From VXNE01 sp963664635 (lineage in GTDB: Bacteria > Pseudomonadota > Gammaproteobacteria > Pseudomonadales > Azotimanducaceae): a DNA stretch of 64,000 nt. The position numbers and the translations under genes are program-made. This document shows, piece by piece, positions 40,556 to 49,880 of the stretch. Within the stretch, counting starts at the first letter, position 1; each line of letters begins with the position of its first letter. The stretch lies in contig OY761542.1 of the NCBI GenBank assembly GCA_963664635.1, positions 2,852,001 through 2,916,000 on the forward strand, in the 5' to 3' direction. Under the pieces are notes generated by a model. That model was not told the DNA's origin. It saw only the letters and a list, made by a program, of their open reading frames with translations, and did not search any database.

Positions 40556-40603
40556 CGCATGCCCGACCGCATGCCCGACCGCGTGCCGGACCGCGTGCCG
40601 GAC
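40556..40603. repeat. Four 12-bp tandem repeats upstream of gpsA
   Basis: Two copies of CGCATGCCCGAC are followed by two of CGCGTGCCGGAC, 48 bp in total. They lie between gpsA and the 250-bp element. No spacers, so this is a short tandem repeat and not a CRISPR. Confidence 0.9.
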
Positions 40604-40669
40604 GCCGGTGTGGCGTCCCGTCCCGGGCGGTCCCGAGAGTTCGGGACGCGCGACCGCCAAGGGTCGCCC

Positions 40670-40919
40670 CTAGCCCGCATTTCTCACCACGTCGCTTGTG
40701 CCAGGATGACACGTCATTGGTTCTGCGAGGTATTTTGGTCCATCACGGCTTCGTTGATCGCCCGCAGACTGCGCTGGCCGCGCCCTCGCGGGTCTCCTGG
40801 CCCTGTGCGCGCACATGCTCCCTCAAACGTAGGCCCCGCTATGCTCTCGGTCGCGAGCACGCGCACAGGACCAGGATCCTCCGCGATCATCGCGGTCCGT
40901 GGTGAGAAATGCGGGCTAG
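40670..40919. mobile_element. 250-bp non-autonomous element with 22-bp inverted ends (copy 1, intact)
   Basis: The ends CTAGCCCGCATTTCTCACCA followed by CG (40670-40691) are repeated exactly in inverse at 40898-40919. The outer CTAG is palindromic and could be the target site. Nothing inside encodes a transposase; both strands are open by chance. From 40767 to 40910 it is about 90% identical to 54940-55072, including a hairpin (arms 40796-40811 and 40860-40875, 15 of 16 paired, about 48-nt loop). Positions 40692-40766 do not match copy 2. It fills the gap between gpsA and htpG and ends 2 bp from the htpG stop. Confidence 0.82.
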
Positions 40920-40921
40920 CG

Positions 40922-42772
40922 CTACCGGCCCGCGAGTTCGAGCAGCAGGCGGTTGACGCGGCGCACGTAGTCGCCGGGGTCCTTGAGGGCTTGGCCCTCG
41001 GCCAGACTCGCCTGGTCGAACAGGACCTTGACCAGGTCGGCGAAGCGGTCCTCGTCGGACTCGTCGTCGAGCTTCGCGACGAGGGGATGGCCGGAGTTGA
41101 TCTCGAAATGCGGCTTGCTTTCCGGCGGGGCCTGGCCGGTAGCCTCCATGATGCGGCGCATCTGGACGCCGACATCGCCCTCGGCGAGCACCAGGCACGC
41201 CGGCGAGTCGGTCAGCCGCACGGAGCGCCGGACGCTCTCGACCCGTCCGTCGAGTACGCCGGCGATACGCTTGCACAATGCGTCGTCCGACTCCTGCTCG
41301 GCCTCGGGAACCCCTCCGGGCAGGTCGAGGTCGCCGCGCGTGACGTCCGCGAGGGGTTTGCCGTCGAACTCCCGCACGAAGGACATGAACCACTCGTCGA
41401 TGCGGTCCGACAACAGCAGGACCTCGATGTTCCGCTGGCGGAACACCTCGAGGTGGGGGCTGTTGCGCGCCGCCGCCAGGCTGTCGGCGATCAGGTAGTA
41501 GATACTGTTCTGGTCTTCCTGCATGCGGCCGACGTAGTCCTCGAGGGCCACCCGCTGCGTCTCCTCCTCGCTGGCCGTGGACGTGAACCGGAGCAGCTTC
41601 ATGACCGCTTCGCGATTCGTGAAATCCTCCGCCACCCCTTCCTTCAGCACCTGGCCGAACTCGTCCCAGAACGTGGCGTAGTCGTCGCCCTCCAGCTTCG
41701 ACAGCATGTCGAGGACGCGCTTGGACAGTGCGTTGCGGATGGTCCTGACCGAGGCGTCTTCCTGCAGGATCTCCCGCGACACGTTCAGCGGCAGGTCGTT
41801 GCAGTCGACGACGCCGCGCACGAAGCGCAGGTAGAGCGGCAGGAACTGCTCGGCGTCGTCCATGATGAACACGCGCTGCACGTAGAGCTTGAGTCCCCGG
41901 GGCGACTCGCGGTTCCACAGGTCGAACGGGGCGCGGCGCGGCACGAAGACGAGGCTCGTGTACTCCAGCTTGCCCTCGACGCGGTTGTGGCTCCAGGCGA
42001 GGGGATCCTCGAAGTCGTGCGAGACGTGCTTGTAGAACTCCCGGTACTCGTCCTCGCCCACTTCGCTGCGCGAGCGCGTCCAGAGCGCCGTCGCCGCGTT
42101 GACGGTCTCGTCCTCCGGCTCCGCGTCGTCGTCCTCGCCGGCCGTCTCCCCGGCCATCACCACCGGCACCGCGATGTGATCCGAGTACTTGCGCACGATG
42201 CCGCGCAGCCGGAACGCCTCGGCGAACTCCTGGGCATCGCTCTTCAACTGCAGCACGACGCGCGTGCCCCGCTCGGCCTCGGCCTCGTCCACCGTGAACT
42301 CGTCCTCGCCCCGGGAGGTCCAGCGCGTGCCCGCCTCCGTACCCGCCTTGCGCGTCAGGACCGTGACCTCGTCGGCGGCCATGAACACGCTGTAGAAGCC
42401 GACGCCGAACTGGCCGATGAGCTGCGCGTCCTGCTGCTGGTCCCCGGTCAGGGACCCGAAGAACTCGGCCGTCCCGGAACGCGCGATCGTTCCCAGGTTC
42501 TCGACGACCTCGCCGCGCGTCATGCCGATACCGTTGTCGGCGACCGTGAGCGTCTTCGCGTCGGCGTCGAAATCGATGCGGATCCGCAGCTCGGGGTCGT
42601 CGCGGAGCAGCTCGCCGTCCGCGAGCGCCGCGAAACGGAGCTTGTCGATGGCGTCCGACGCGTTGGAGATGAGTTCCCGCAGGAAAATCTCCCGGTTCGA
42701 GTACAGGGAGTGCACCATGAGGTGCAGGAGTTGCTTGGCTTCGGTCTGGAAGCCCAGGGTTTCGGCGGTCAT
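40922..42772 (-). CDS. htpG: Molecular chaperone HtpG (Hsp90)
   Basis: A 616-residue ATP-dependent chaperone. GHKL ATP-site motifs are FLRELISNASDAIDKLR, TVADNGIGMTRGEV and LIGQFGVGFYSVFM. The middle domain has RRAPFDLWNRESPRGLKLYV and LPLNVSREILQ. The ATG at 42772 was chosen by alignment with E. coli HtpG; GTG/ATG codons at 42803-42808 would add 12 residues. No sigma-32 promoter was recognised upstream. Confidence 0.97.
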   Translation of the reverse strand: MTAETLGFQTEAKQLLHLMVHSLYSNREIFLRELISNASDAIDKLRFAALADGELLRDDPELRIRIDFDADAKTLTVADNGIGMTRGEVVENLGTIARSGTAEFFGSLTGDQQQDAQLIGQFGVGFYSVFMAADEVTVLTRKAGTEAGTRWTSRGEDEFTVDEAEAERGTRVVLQLKSDAQEFAEAFRLRGIVRKYSDHIAVPVVMAGETAGEDDDAEPEDETVNAATALWTRSRSEVGEDEYREFYKHVSHDFEDPLAWSHNRVEGKLEYTSLVFVPRRAPFDLWNRESPRGLKLYVQRVFIMDDAEQFLPLYLRFVRGVVDCNDLPLNVSREILQEDASVRTIRNALSKRVLDMLSKLEGDDYATFWDEFGQVLKEGVAEDFTNREAVMKLLRFTSTASEEETQRVALEDYVGRMQEDQNSIYYLIADSLAAARNSPHLEVFRQRNIEVLLLSDRIDEWFMSFVREFDGKPLADVTRGDLDLPGGVPEAEQESDDALCKRIAGVLDGRVESVRRSVRLTDSPACLVLAEGDVGVQMRRIMEATGQAPPESKPHFEINSGHPLVAKLDDESDEDRFADLVKVLFDQASLAEGQALKDPGDYVRRVNRLLLELAGR

Positions 42773-42843
42773 GTCGGTGTCGGTTGATCCTGGAGTCGGA
42801 GGCATCACCTAGATTGAGTCGGCGCGGACCGGTTTCAAGTCGG

Positions 42844-43638
42844 CTACCACATCAGCGCTTGGGGCGCCTGCGAGAAGAGGTCGTCGAGTGCCGGGACCGA
42901 GGAGTGCTGCCGCTTCATCTCCGCCCAGACCGTAGGGTGCGGCATGGACAACAGGCTATCGGCCAATGCCGTTCGCTCGCTTGTCGGCAGGCTGTCCCCC
43001 TCGTGGACATAACGGAACAGGAGAGCCTCATACGCCGCGTATGCCGTCTCGCGCGCTTGCGCCAGAACATCTCGATTCAGGTTGAGGGTCCTGATCGTGA
43101 ACCGCGCTCGTTCGCGGCCGACATCCGTGACGTCGTCGCGCGCCACCAACCAGAACGTCCCGAAATCGAGATGAAAGAAGTCGAGCGGCTCGTCCACGCG
43201 CGGGTTCAGGAACGCCGGAGGTCCCTCAGCGGGTGGAACCACGGGCGCCCCACGTCGACGGGTGACGTCAATCAAGCCGTTTCCCCGAATCACTGCGAAC
43301 TTGTTGCTCTTGCGACCGTTGCATTGTCCACAGGCGTAGACGTAGTTTCCCCACGCGAACACCACCCCGGGATACAGATCCTCGGGCGCAATGTGCTCGA
43401 CTTCGTCGCCGACCGAGTCCTCGCAGTACACGCACCGCGACGCACCCGAGCACATGAGGGTCAACGACTCTCGAACCTTGCGAAAAGCGGGATTCCGGCG
43501 CGTGTTGCGACGCTTGAAGAGGCGCTTGGCCGCGGCCACCCGTGTTTCGTAGTCCGGCTCGCCGTCTACGTCGCGCTGATACTGTTCCAAGTGTTTCGCG
43601 GCATTGCGGTCGAGCCCAGGGTCGGGCAGGTGGATCAT
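42844..43638 (-). CDS. HNH endonuclease, PtuB-like (Septu defence)
   Basis: A 264-residue HNH nuclease. The zinc and catalytic pattern is CVYCEDSVGDEVEHIAPEDL (two Cys, then the EHI catalytic strand), followed by GNYVYACGQCNGRKSN with the second Cys pair and the Asn/Lys of the HNH helix. The layout is that of the TIGR02646/PtuB group, which acts with an ATPase in Septu and in retron-Ec78 defence. The partner ATPase ends 13 nt upstream on the same strand. No reverse transcriptase is nearby. Codon use looks less GC-rich than in the flanking genes, which suggests transfer. Confidence 0.75.
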   Translation of the reverse strand: MIHLPDPGLDRNAAKHLEQYQRDVDGEPDYETRVAAAKRLFKRRNTRRNPAFRKVRESLTLMCSGASRCVYCEDSVGDEVEHIAPEDLYPGVVFAWGNYVYACGQCNGRKSNKFAVIRGNGLIDVTRRRGAPVVPPAEGPPAFLNPRVDEPLDFFHLDFGTFWLVARDDVTDVGRERARFTIRTLNLNRDVLAQARETAYAAYEALLFRYVHEGDSLPTSERTALADSLLSMPHPTVWAEMKRQHSSVPALDDLFSQAPQALMW

Positions 43639-43651
43639 AGCGGCTTCGGAG

Positions 43652-44938
43652 CTAGTCGGAGATCGCCGAGACGCTCGGCAGCGTGCGCTGCAGCGCCTGG
43701 CGTTGGCGTTCCTCTTCCTCCGACAGCGGACCGCGCGACCGCTTCATATTGAGTCTCGCAAGCTCGTCCATCATTGCATACGACGCATCTGATCGCGTCA
43801 CGTCTTCTCCAAAGTACGCGGTATCCAAGGCATCAAGGATGCTGCCGTGCACCAATCGGTCGCGATCCTGTCCGACAACCTGGTGCGCACCTTCCGCGCT
43901 GCCCGGCGTCGGCAACCGCCAGATCGTGCCCCGAGCAGCCGACCGACAGATGATCGGGCTGTGTGTGGTCACGAGAAACTGCACGTCCGGAAAGCGTCCG
44001 ATGAGCCAATCGCCGATCCGTTTCTGCCAAGCTGGATGGAGATGTGCATCGACCTCGTCAATCGCAACTACGCCTGGAAGGCGTATGGCGGTCGCCGACG
44101 CGTCGAGCGAATCAAGGAAGGCGTCGTCACCATAAGCGACCGCCATCCCGCGCAACAACTCGAACGTCATGCTGAGTACTGAGCGGAACCCGTCGCTAAG
44201 CTGTTCCACCGGTACGCGTACGCCTGAGCCATCCCTGAACAGCACGGCATCCGAGGTGATCTCGTCGATCTGTGCCCCATGAGGCAGCAACTCCGAGCGC
44301 CGCATGAAGTCGACGAGACCGTTCAGTAGCCGTGTCGACTCTTGGTTGCTCTCGTATGTCTTGAACTGCAACTCCCTCAGCCAGGTCAGGGCTTCGCCAA
44401 GGGCGACATCCTCGCCGAAGACGGAGAGATGGCATGCGAGACCGGGATTGCGCACGAAGAGCCGCTCGTAAGCACTGTCACCGCCAGAGAACCGTCGAAA
44501 GGGACCGAACGATGCGGAAAACCACCCCGTGCCTTCGCCCCAGACGCTGCGTTCGGCATTGCTGCCGCGCATCCGTAGCGTCGATGCGGCTCCCTTGACG
44601 GATCCGCCCCGCGGGGGTTCGATCGCGACCTCCAGACTTAGGGGCCCTCTTGCCTGACGGCCTCTACCCGTCCACTTGTCGAACCTGGGGTCCTGATCCA
44701 ACTCAACCTCTACCCGAGCGGCGGCGGCGCCATGGCGAACCCAGTCCAGCCAGTTCTGACGGACGGCGGGCGCGTTTGCCGGACCGACCAAGCCGAGCGC
44801 AAGCGCGCGAACGACGCTCGACTTGCCGGATCCGTTGTCGCCCAGGATCACGTGCCAGCCGGACCTGGGTTCAGGGATATCCACTTCCAGTCGATCAATC
44901 GAGCGAATGTCCCGAATGTGGAGTTTCCGGACGTGCAC
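43652..44938 (-). CDS. AAA ATPase, PtuA-like (Septu defence)
   Basis: A 428-residue SMC/ABC-like ATPase of the AAA_15/AAA_21 type. Walker A is ILGDNGSGKSSVVRALALG (about residue 33). The ABC signature-like stretch is EQLSDGFRSVLSMTFELLRG. Walker B is VVAIDEVDAHLHPAWQ and the switch His is in FLVTTHSPIICRSA. There is no TOPRIM domain, which argues against an OLD nuclease. With the downstream HNH gene it forms the two-gene layout of type I Septu, where PtuA senses or assembles and PtuB cuts nucleic acid. Other restriction-like ATPase/HNH pairs remain possible. Confidence 0.75.
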   Translation of the reverse strand: MHVRKLHIRDIRSIDRLEVDIPEPRSGWHVILGDNGSGKSSVVRALALGLVGPANAPAVRQNWLDWVRHGAAAARVEVELDQDPRFDKWTGRGRQARGPLSLEVAIEPPRGGSVKGAASTLRMRGSNAERSVWGEGTGWFSASFGPFRRFSGGDSAYERLFVRNPGLACHLSVFGEDVALGEALTWLRELQFKTYESNQESTRLLNGLVDFMRRSELLPHGAQIDEITSDAVLFRDGSGVRVPVEQLSDGFRSVLSMTFELLRGMAVAYGDDAFLDSLDASATAIRLPGVVAIDEVDAHLHPAWQKRIGDWLIGRFPDVQFLVTTHSPIICRSAARGTIWRLPTPGSAEGAHQVVGQDRDRLVHGSILDALDTAYFGEDVTRSDASYAMMDELARLNMKRSRGPLSEEEERQRQALQRTLPSVSAISD

Positions 44939-45096
44939 GCTTGGTCCTCCGCATCACACGTTGTTCGACCCGCAAGGCCGGCGCTGGAGCGCCGTGAACG
45001 GAGCGCGAAACCCATTACGCGGTGTCAGGCACTTCAAGTCAATGGGAGTCTGCCGCCCATTGCTTGTCGGTTCCTTTCACGGCGGAATGCCCCCGT

Positions 45097-45969
45097 TTAC
45101 CACCCCGTCACCTCCGCGAGCGCGTCGCCGATCTCCGCGAGGCTGCGGACCGTGCGCACGCCGGCCGCCTCGAGGGCGGCGAACTTCTCGTCCGCGGTGC
45201 CGCGGCCGCCGGCGATGATGGCGCCGGCGTGTCCCATGCGCTTGCCCGGCGGCGCCGTGACGCCGGCGATGTAGGCGACCACGGGCTTCGAGACGTGTTC
45301 CGCGATGTAGGCGGCCGCCTCTTCCTCGGCGGTGCCCCCGATTTCGCCCACCATCACGATGGCCTCCGTGGCGGGGTCCGCCTCGAACAGCTCGAGAATG
45401 TCGATGAAGTGGCTGCCCGGAATCGGATCGCCGCCGATGCCGATGCACGTGGACTGGCCGAAACCCTTGTCCGTCGTCTGCTGGACGGCCTCGTAGGTCA
45501 GCGTGCCGGAGCGGGACACCACCCCCACGCGCCCGGGCAGGTGGATGTCCGCCGGCATGATGCCGATCTTGCAGGCCCCGGGGGTGATCACGCCGGGGCA
45601 GTTGGGGCCGATCAGGCGCGCGTCCGTGAGGTCGAGCCGGGCCTTGACGGCGAGCATGTCGAGCGTCGGAATCCCCTCGGTGATGCACACGATCAGCTCG
45701 ATGCCGGCGTCGAGGGCCTCGAGGATCGAGTCCTTGCAGAACGGCGCGGGCACGTAGATCACCGAGGCGGTGGCGCCGGTCTCGGCGACCGCCTGGCGGA
45801 CCGTGTCGAACACCGGGAGATCCAGGTGGGTGGTACCGCCCTTGCCCGGCGTCACGCCGCCCACGAGGCGCGTCCCGTAGGCGATGGCCTGTTCGGAGTG
45901 GAGCGTGCCCTGGGAGCCGGTGAAGCCCTGGCACAGCACCCGGGTGTCGCTGTCGACGAGTACGCTCAT
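45097..45969 (-). CDS. sucD: Succinyl-CoA synthetase alpha subunit
   Basis: A 290-residue subunit carrying the CoA-binding Rossmann domain and the phosphohistidine. CQGFTGSQGTLHSEQAIAYG binds CoA, LIGPNCPGVITPG and VVSRSGTLTYEAV are the family motifs, and the active-site His is in GKRMGHAGAIIAGG. The ATG at 45969 overlaps the sucC stop (ATGA). Confidence 0.98.
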   Translation of the reverse strand: MSVLVDSDTRVLCQGFTGSQGTLHSEQAIAYGTRLVGGVTPGKGGTTHLDLPVFDTVRQAVAETGATASVIYVPAPFCKDSILEALDAGIELIVCITEGIPTLDMLAVKARLDLTDARLIGPNCPGVITPGACKIGIMPADIHLPGRVGVVSRSGTLTYEAVQQTTDKGFGQSTCIGIGGDPIPGSHFIDILELFEADPATEAIVMVGEIGGTAEEEAAAYIAEHVSKPVVAYIAGVTAPPGKRMGHAGAIIAGGRGTADEKFAALEAAGVRTVRSLAEIGDALAEVTGW

Positions 45970-47135
45970 GCCGCTGCTCCGGCCGCCTCGATGGCCTTGC
46001 GGGCCGCGTCCGCCAGCGAGTTGGCGGCGATCAGGTCCAGGCCGCTCGCCGCGAGCTTGTCGGAGCCCACCCGGGCGTTGTTGCCCTCGAAGCGCACGAC
46101 CACCGGCACGTCGACGCCCACCTCCGTGACCGCGCCGATGATGCCGTCGGCGATCGTCGCGCAGGACACGATGCCGCCGAAGATGTTGATGAGAACCGCC
46201 TTGACGTTCTCGTCCGACAGGATGATGCGGAACGCCTCGCCGACCGCTTCCTTCGTCGCGCCGCCACCGACGTCGAGGAAGTTCGCCGGCGTACCGCCAT
46301 AGAGCTTGGCGAGGTCCATGGTGCCCATGGCGAGCCCGGCGCCGTTCACCATGCAGCCGATGTTGCCGTCGAGGGCGACATAGTTGAGCCCGAACTCGTC
46401 GGCGCGCGCCTCGCGCGGGTCCTCCTGCGAAGCATCGCGCATGCCGGCGAGTTCCCGCTGCCGGTACAGCGCGTTGTTGTCGATGTTCATTTTCGCGTCG
46501 AGGCAGTGGACATGACCGTCCCCGGTCACGACCAGCGGGTTGATCTCGACCAGGGAACAGTCCAGCTCGTGGAAGAGCCTGACGAGCTTCACGAAGATGT
46601 CCGTGAACTCGCGGACCCGGCCCCCGGACAGGCCGAGCTGGAAGGCCATCTCCCGGCCCTGGTGCGGTTGTGGGCCAACGTAGGGGTCGATCGCGGCGCG
46701 CAGGATCTTCTCCGGCGTCGCGCGCGCGACCTCCTCGATCTCGACGCCGCCCTCCGCGGAGGCCATCACGACCACCCGCCGCGAGGCGCGGTCGACCACG
46801 ACGCCGAGGTACAGCTCGGTGGCGATGTCGGTGCAGCTCTCGACGTAGACCTGGCGCACGGGCTGCCCTTCCGCGTCGGTCTGGACGGTCACGAGGCTGC
46901 GCCCGAGGAACGTTTCGGCGAACTCCCGCACCTCGTCCTCGGAGTCCACCAGCCTGACGCCGCCGGCCTTGCCGCGGCCGCCCGCGTGGACCTGGACCTT
47001 GCACACCCACCGGTCGCCGCCAATCTGCCTGGCCGCGGCGACCGCGGCATCGGGGGTGTCCGCCGGAAGGCCCTCCGACACCGGCAGTCCGTACCGCGCG
47101 AAGAGCTGTTTGGCCTGGTATTCGTGAAGATTCAT
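45966..47135 (-). CDS. sucC: Succinyl-CoA synthetase beta subunit
   Basis: A 389-residue ATP-grasp subunit that makes ATP (or GTP) from succinyl-CoA. MNLHEYQAKQLFARYGLPV is the usual start. KVQVHAGGRGKAGGVRLV is the nucleotide-binding segment, and DGNIGCMVNGAGLAMGTMDL and NIFGGIVSCATIADGII are C-terminal signatures. lpdA lies 78 nt upstream on the same strand, so sucAB-lpd-sucCD is one row. Confidence 0.98.
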   Translation of the reverse strand: MNLHEYQAKQLFARYGLPVSEGLPADTPDAAVAAARQIGGDRWVCKVQVHAGGRGKAGGVRLVDSEDEVREFAETFLGRSLVTVQTDAEGQPVRQVYVESCTDIATELYLGVVVDRASRRVVVMASAEGGVEIEEVARATPEKILRAAIDPYVGPQPHQGREMAFQLGLSGGRVREFTDIFVKLVRLFHELDCSLVEINPLVVTGDGHVHCLDAKMNIDNNALYRQRELAGMRDASQEDPREARADEFGLNYVALDGNIGCMVNGAGLAMGTMDLAKLYGGTPANFLDVGGGATKEAVGEAFRIILSDENVKAVLINIFGGIVSCATIADGIIGAVTEVGVDVPVVVRFEGNNARVGSDKLAASGLDLIAANSLADAARKAIEAAGAAA

Positions 47136-47213
47136 CCGTTCCCCTCAATGCCCCGCCGGCGCCCGTGGTGGGCGGCCCGCAGCCTGGAAATCACCCGCAA
47201 CCGCCCCGCCGGG

Positions 47214-48671
47214 TCAGGCGCGCTTCCGGTTCACCATGTGGATCGCCCGCCCCCCGACGCCGAGCGCGGCCTCGTGGACCGCCTCGGCGAGCGTCGGGTG
47301 CGCGAACATCGTGAGCCCGAGGTCCTCCGCGCTCGCGTCGAACTCCATCGCGATCACCGCCTGCGCGATGAGTTCCGAGGCCTGCGGCCCGAAGACGTGC
47401 ACCCCGAGCACCCGGTCGGTGTCGGCATCGGCGACGATCTTGACCAGGCCCTCGGCATCGTGCGCCGCCAGGGCGCGGCCGTTCGCGCCGAAGGAGAAGG
47501 TACCCGTGCGGTAGTTCTCGCCGTCGGCCTTGAGCGACTGCTCGGTCCGTCCGACCCAGGCGATCTCGGGGTGCGTGTAGATGACGTTCGGCACGCATTC
47601 GTAGTTCACGAGCGGTTTGTGGCCCGCGATGCGCTCGGCGACCATCACGCCTTCCTCGGACCCCTTGTGGGCGAGCATCGGGCCGCGCACCACGTCGCCC
47701 ACCGCGTACACCTCCGGCGCGTCGGTGGCGCACAGGTCGTTGACGTAGAGGAAACCCCGCTCATCCAGGTTCACGCCGCTGTCCGGCGCCAGCAGCCCTT
47801 CGGTGTAGGGTCGCCGCCCGACGGCGACGATCAGCCGGTCGAACTCCAGCGTCTGTTCGTTCTCCGCGTCCTGGTAGGTGACGCTCACCCCAGCGCCCGA
47901 CGGCGCGGCGCGCATCACGCGGCAGCCGAGCCGGATGTCGAGTCCCTGGCGCGAGAAGGCGCGCATGGCGTCCCGCGCGATGCGCTGGTCCGCGAGCGGC
48001 AGGAACTCGTCGAGCGCTTCGAGCACGACGGTTTCGGAGCCGAGACGCGCCCACACGCTGCCGAGCTCGAGGCCGATGGCCCCGGCGCCGATGACCCCCA
48101 GCCGGCCGGGTACGGCGTCGAACTCCAGCGCCCCGGTGGAGTCCACCACGATGCCTGGAACCAACGGCGCCGGATCGATGTCGACCGGCACGGAACCTGG
48201 GGCGAGGATGACGTGCTCCGCCTCGAGCACGGTCGGCTCGCCGTCGTGGGGCGTGTACTCGATGCGGCGGTTGCCGAGCAGGCGTCCGTGGCCCGGCAGC
48301 GCCGTGACGCCGTTGCCCTGGAACAGGGCCCCGACGCCGCCCGTGAGGCGCGCCACGACGGCATCCTTGCGCGCCATCATCCCCGGCACGTCGATCGAGA
48401 GTTCTCCCACCCCGATGCCGAGTTCCCCGAAGCGCCCGGCGGCTTCCGCGTACTTGTGGGACACGTCGAGCAGCGCCTTGGAGGGGATGCAGCCCCAGTT
48501 CAGGCACGTGCCCCCCAGCGTGGATTTGCCGTCCCGGTCAAGGGCCTTGTCGATGCAGGCGGTGCGCATCCCGAGTTGCGCCGCCCGGATCGCCGCGGCG
48601 TAGCCGGCGGGGCCCGCCCCGACGACCACGACTTCCCAGCGGCCATCCGTCTCGCCGGCGTTTTCACTCAT
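47214..48671 (-). CDS. lpdA: Dihydrolipoamide dehydrogenase (E3)
   Basis: A 485-residue FAD flavoprotein that reoxidises dihydrolipoyl groups of 2-oxoacid dehydrogenases. The FAD loop is VVVVGAGPAGYAAAIRAAQ. The redox disulfide is in GGTCLNWGCIPSKALLD. The NAD loop is LGVIGAGAIGLELGSVWARL. The C-terminal catalytic His-Glu pair is in AHPTLAEAVHEA. ATG at 48671, 11 nt after sucB. Its place in the suc row suggests it serves 2-oxoglutarate dehydrogenase first. Confidence 0.97.
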   Translation of the reverse strand: MSENAGETDGRWEVVVVGAGPAGYAAAIRAAQLGMRTACIDKALDRDGKSTLGGTCLNWGCIPSKALLDVSHKYAEAAGRFGELGIGVGELSIDVPGMMARKDAVVARLTGGVGALFQGNGVTALPGHGRLLGNRRIEYTPHDGEPTVLEAEHVILAPGSVPVDIDPAPLVPGIVVDSTGALEFDAVPGRLGVIGAGAIGLELGSVWARLGSETVVLEALDEFLPLADQRIARDAMRAFSRQGLDIRLGCRVMRAAPSGAGVSVTYQDAENEQTLEFDRLIVAVGRRPYTEGLLAPDSGVNLDERGFLYVNDLCATDAPEVYAVGDVVRGPMLAHKGSEEGVMVAERIAGHKPLVNYECVPNVIYTHPEIAWVGRTEQSLKADGENYRTGTFSFGANGRALAAHDAEGLVKIVADADTDRVLGVHVFGPQASELIAQAVIAMEFDASAEDLGLTMFAHPTLAEAVHEAALGVGGRAIHMVNRKRA

Positions 48672-48682
48672 ATTCGGGTTCC

Positions 48683-49873
48683 TCAGAGCTCCAGCAGTAT
48701 CCGGGCCGGGTCCTCGATCAGCGCCTTGACGGTCACGAGGAAGCGCACCGCCTCCTGGCCGTCGATGAGGCGATGGTCGTAGGAGAGCGCGAGGTACATC
48801 ATCGGCTGGATGACGACCTCGCCGTCCACCGCCACCGGACGGTCCTCGATCTTGTGCATCCCGAGGATGGCCGTCTGCGGCGGATTCAGAATGGGGGTCG
48901 AGAGCAGCGAGCCGAACACCCCGCCGTTGGAGATGGTGAAGGTACCCCCGGAGATCTCCTCGATCATGAGCCGGTTCTCCCGCGCGCGCTCGCCGAACCT
49001 CGCGATCTGGTCCTCGATCTGCGCCAGACTCAGGGCGTCCGCGTCCCGGAGCACGGGGACCACCAGGCCGCGCTCGGTGCTGACGGCGACGCCGATGTCG
49101 TAGTAGCCGTGATAGAGGATGTCGTTGCCATCGATGGAGGCGTTGACCGAGGGGAACCGCTTCAGCGCTTCCACGCAGGCGCGCACGAAGAAACCCATGA
49201 AACCGAGCCGTACGCCGTTGTGCGCCCGCTCGAACTCGTCCCGGTAGCGCGTGCGCATGGTCATGACCGGCCGCATGTTCGCCTCGTTGAACGTGGTGAG
49301 CATGGCGGCGTTGTGCTGCGCTTCGACCAGGCGACGCGCGATGGACGCGCGCAGCCGCGTCATGGGCACGCGCCGTTCGACGCGTTCGCCCGGCTCGGGG
49401 AGCGGTTCGTCGATGGATGCGGGCGTCGGCACGGGCGTCTGCGCGGCGCCCGTTACCGGCGGGCCGGCATCCAGCAGTCGCGCGACGTCTTCGCGGGTGA
49501 CCCGTCCGTCCCGCCCCGACCCGTCTACCGCGGAGACGTCTATGCCGTTCTCCTCGGCGAGTTTGCGGGCGGCGGGCGAGGCGCCGGCCTGGCGAGCCGC
49601 GGGCGCCGAGGGGGCATCCGCGGCAGGCGCCGGCGCGACCTTGCCGGCCTCGAAACGCGCGATGAGATCGCCGCTGTCGACGGTGTCGCCCTCGGCTTTC
49701 ACGATCTCCACGAGTGTCCCGTCCGCCGGGGCGACGATTTCCAGCACCACCTTTTCGGTCTCGACGTCCACCAGGACCTCGTCGCGGCGAACCGGGTCGC
49801 CGACCTGCTTGTGCCACACGGCGATGGTGCCGTCGGGGACGGATTCCGGAAACGTCGGCGCGTTGATGTCCAT
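48683..49873 (-). CDS. sucB: 2-oxoglutarate dehydrogenase E2, dihydrolipoyl succinyltransferase
   Basis: A 396-residue E2 core protein. The lipoyl domain has the modified Lys in DVETEKVVLEIVAP (about residue 44). A peripheral subunit-binding domain follows an Ala/Pro linker (SPAARKLAEENGIDVSAVDG). The catalytic domain ends with the active-site SYDHRLIDGQEAVRFL. A single lipoyl domain is normal for SucB. ATG at 49873, 7 nt after sucA. Confidence 0.97.
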   Translation of the reverse strand: MDINAPTFPESVPDGTIAVWHKQVGDPVRRDEVLVDVETEKVVLEIVAPADGTLVEIVKAEGDTVDSGDLIARFEAGKVAPAPAADAPSAPAARQAGASPAARKLAEENGIDVSAVDGSGRDGRVTREDVARLLDAGPPVTGAAQTPVPTPASIDEPLPEPGERVERRVPMTRLRASIARRLVEAQHNAAMLTTFNEANMRPVMTMRTRYRDEFERAHNGVRLGFMGFFVRACVEALKRFPSVNASIDGNDILYHGYYDIGVAVSTERGLVVPVLRDADALSLAQIEDQIARFGERARENRLMIEEISGGTFTISNGGVFGSLLSTPILNPPQTAILGMHKIEDRPVAVDGEVVIQPMMYLALSYDHRLIDGQEAVRFLVTVKALIEDPARILLEL

Positions 49874-49880
49874 CAGGGTG

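Noticed and set aside
40556..40603. Possible CRISPR array
   Set aside because: Four 12-bp units are directly joined without spacers, and no cas genes are present.
40670..40919. Possible retron msr-msd RNA for the nearby Septu-like pair
   Set aside because: Inverted ends and a long hairpin resemble retron RNA, but no reverse transcriptase is in the window, htpG lies in between, and the same element recurs in the other island with terminal inverted repeats.
44939..45096. Promoter or gene between sucD and the Septu-like ATPase
   Set aside because: About 160 bp with no open frame and no convincing -35/-10 pair on the minus strand.
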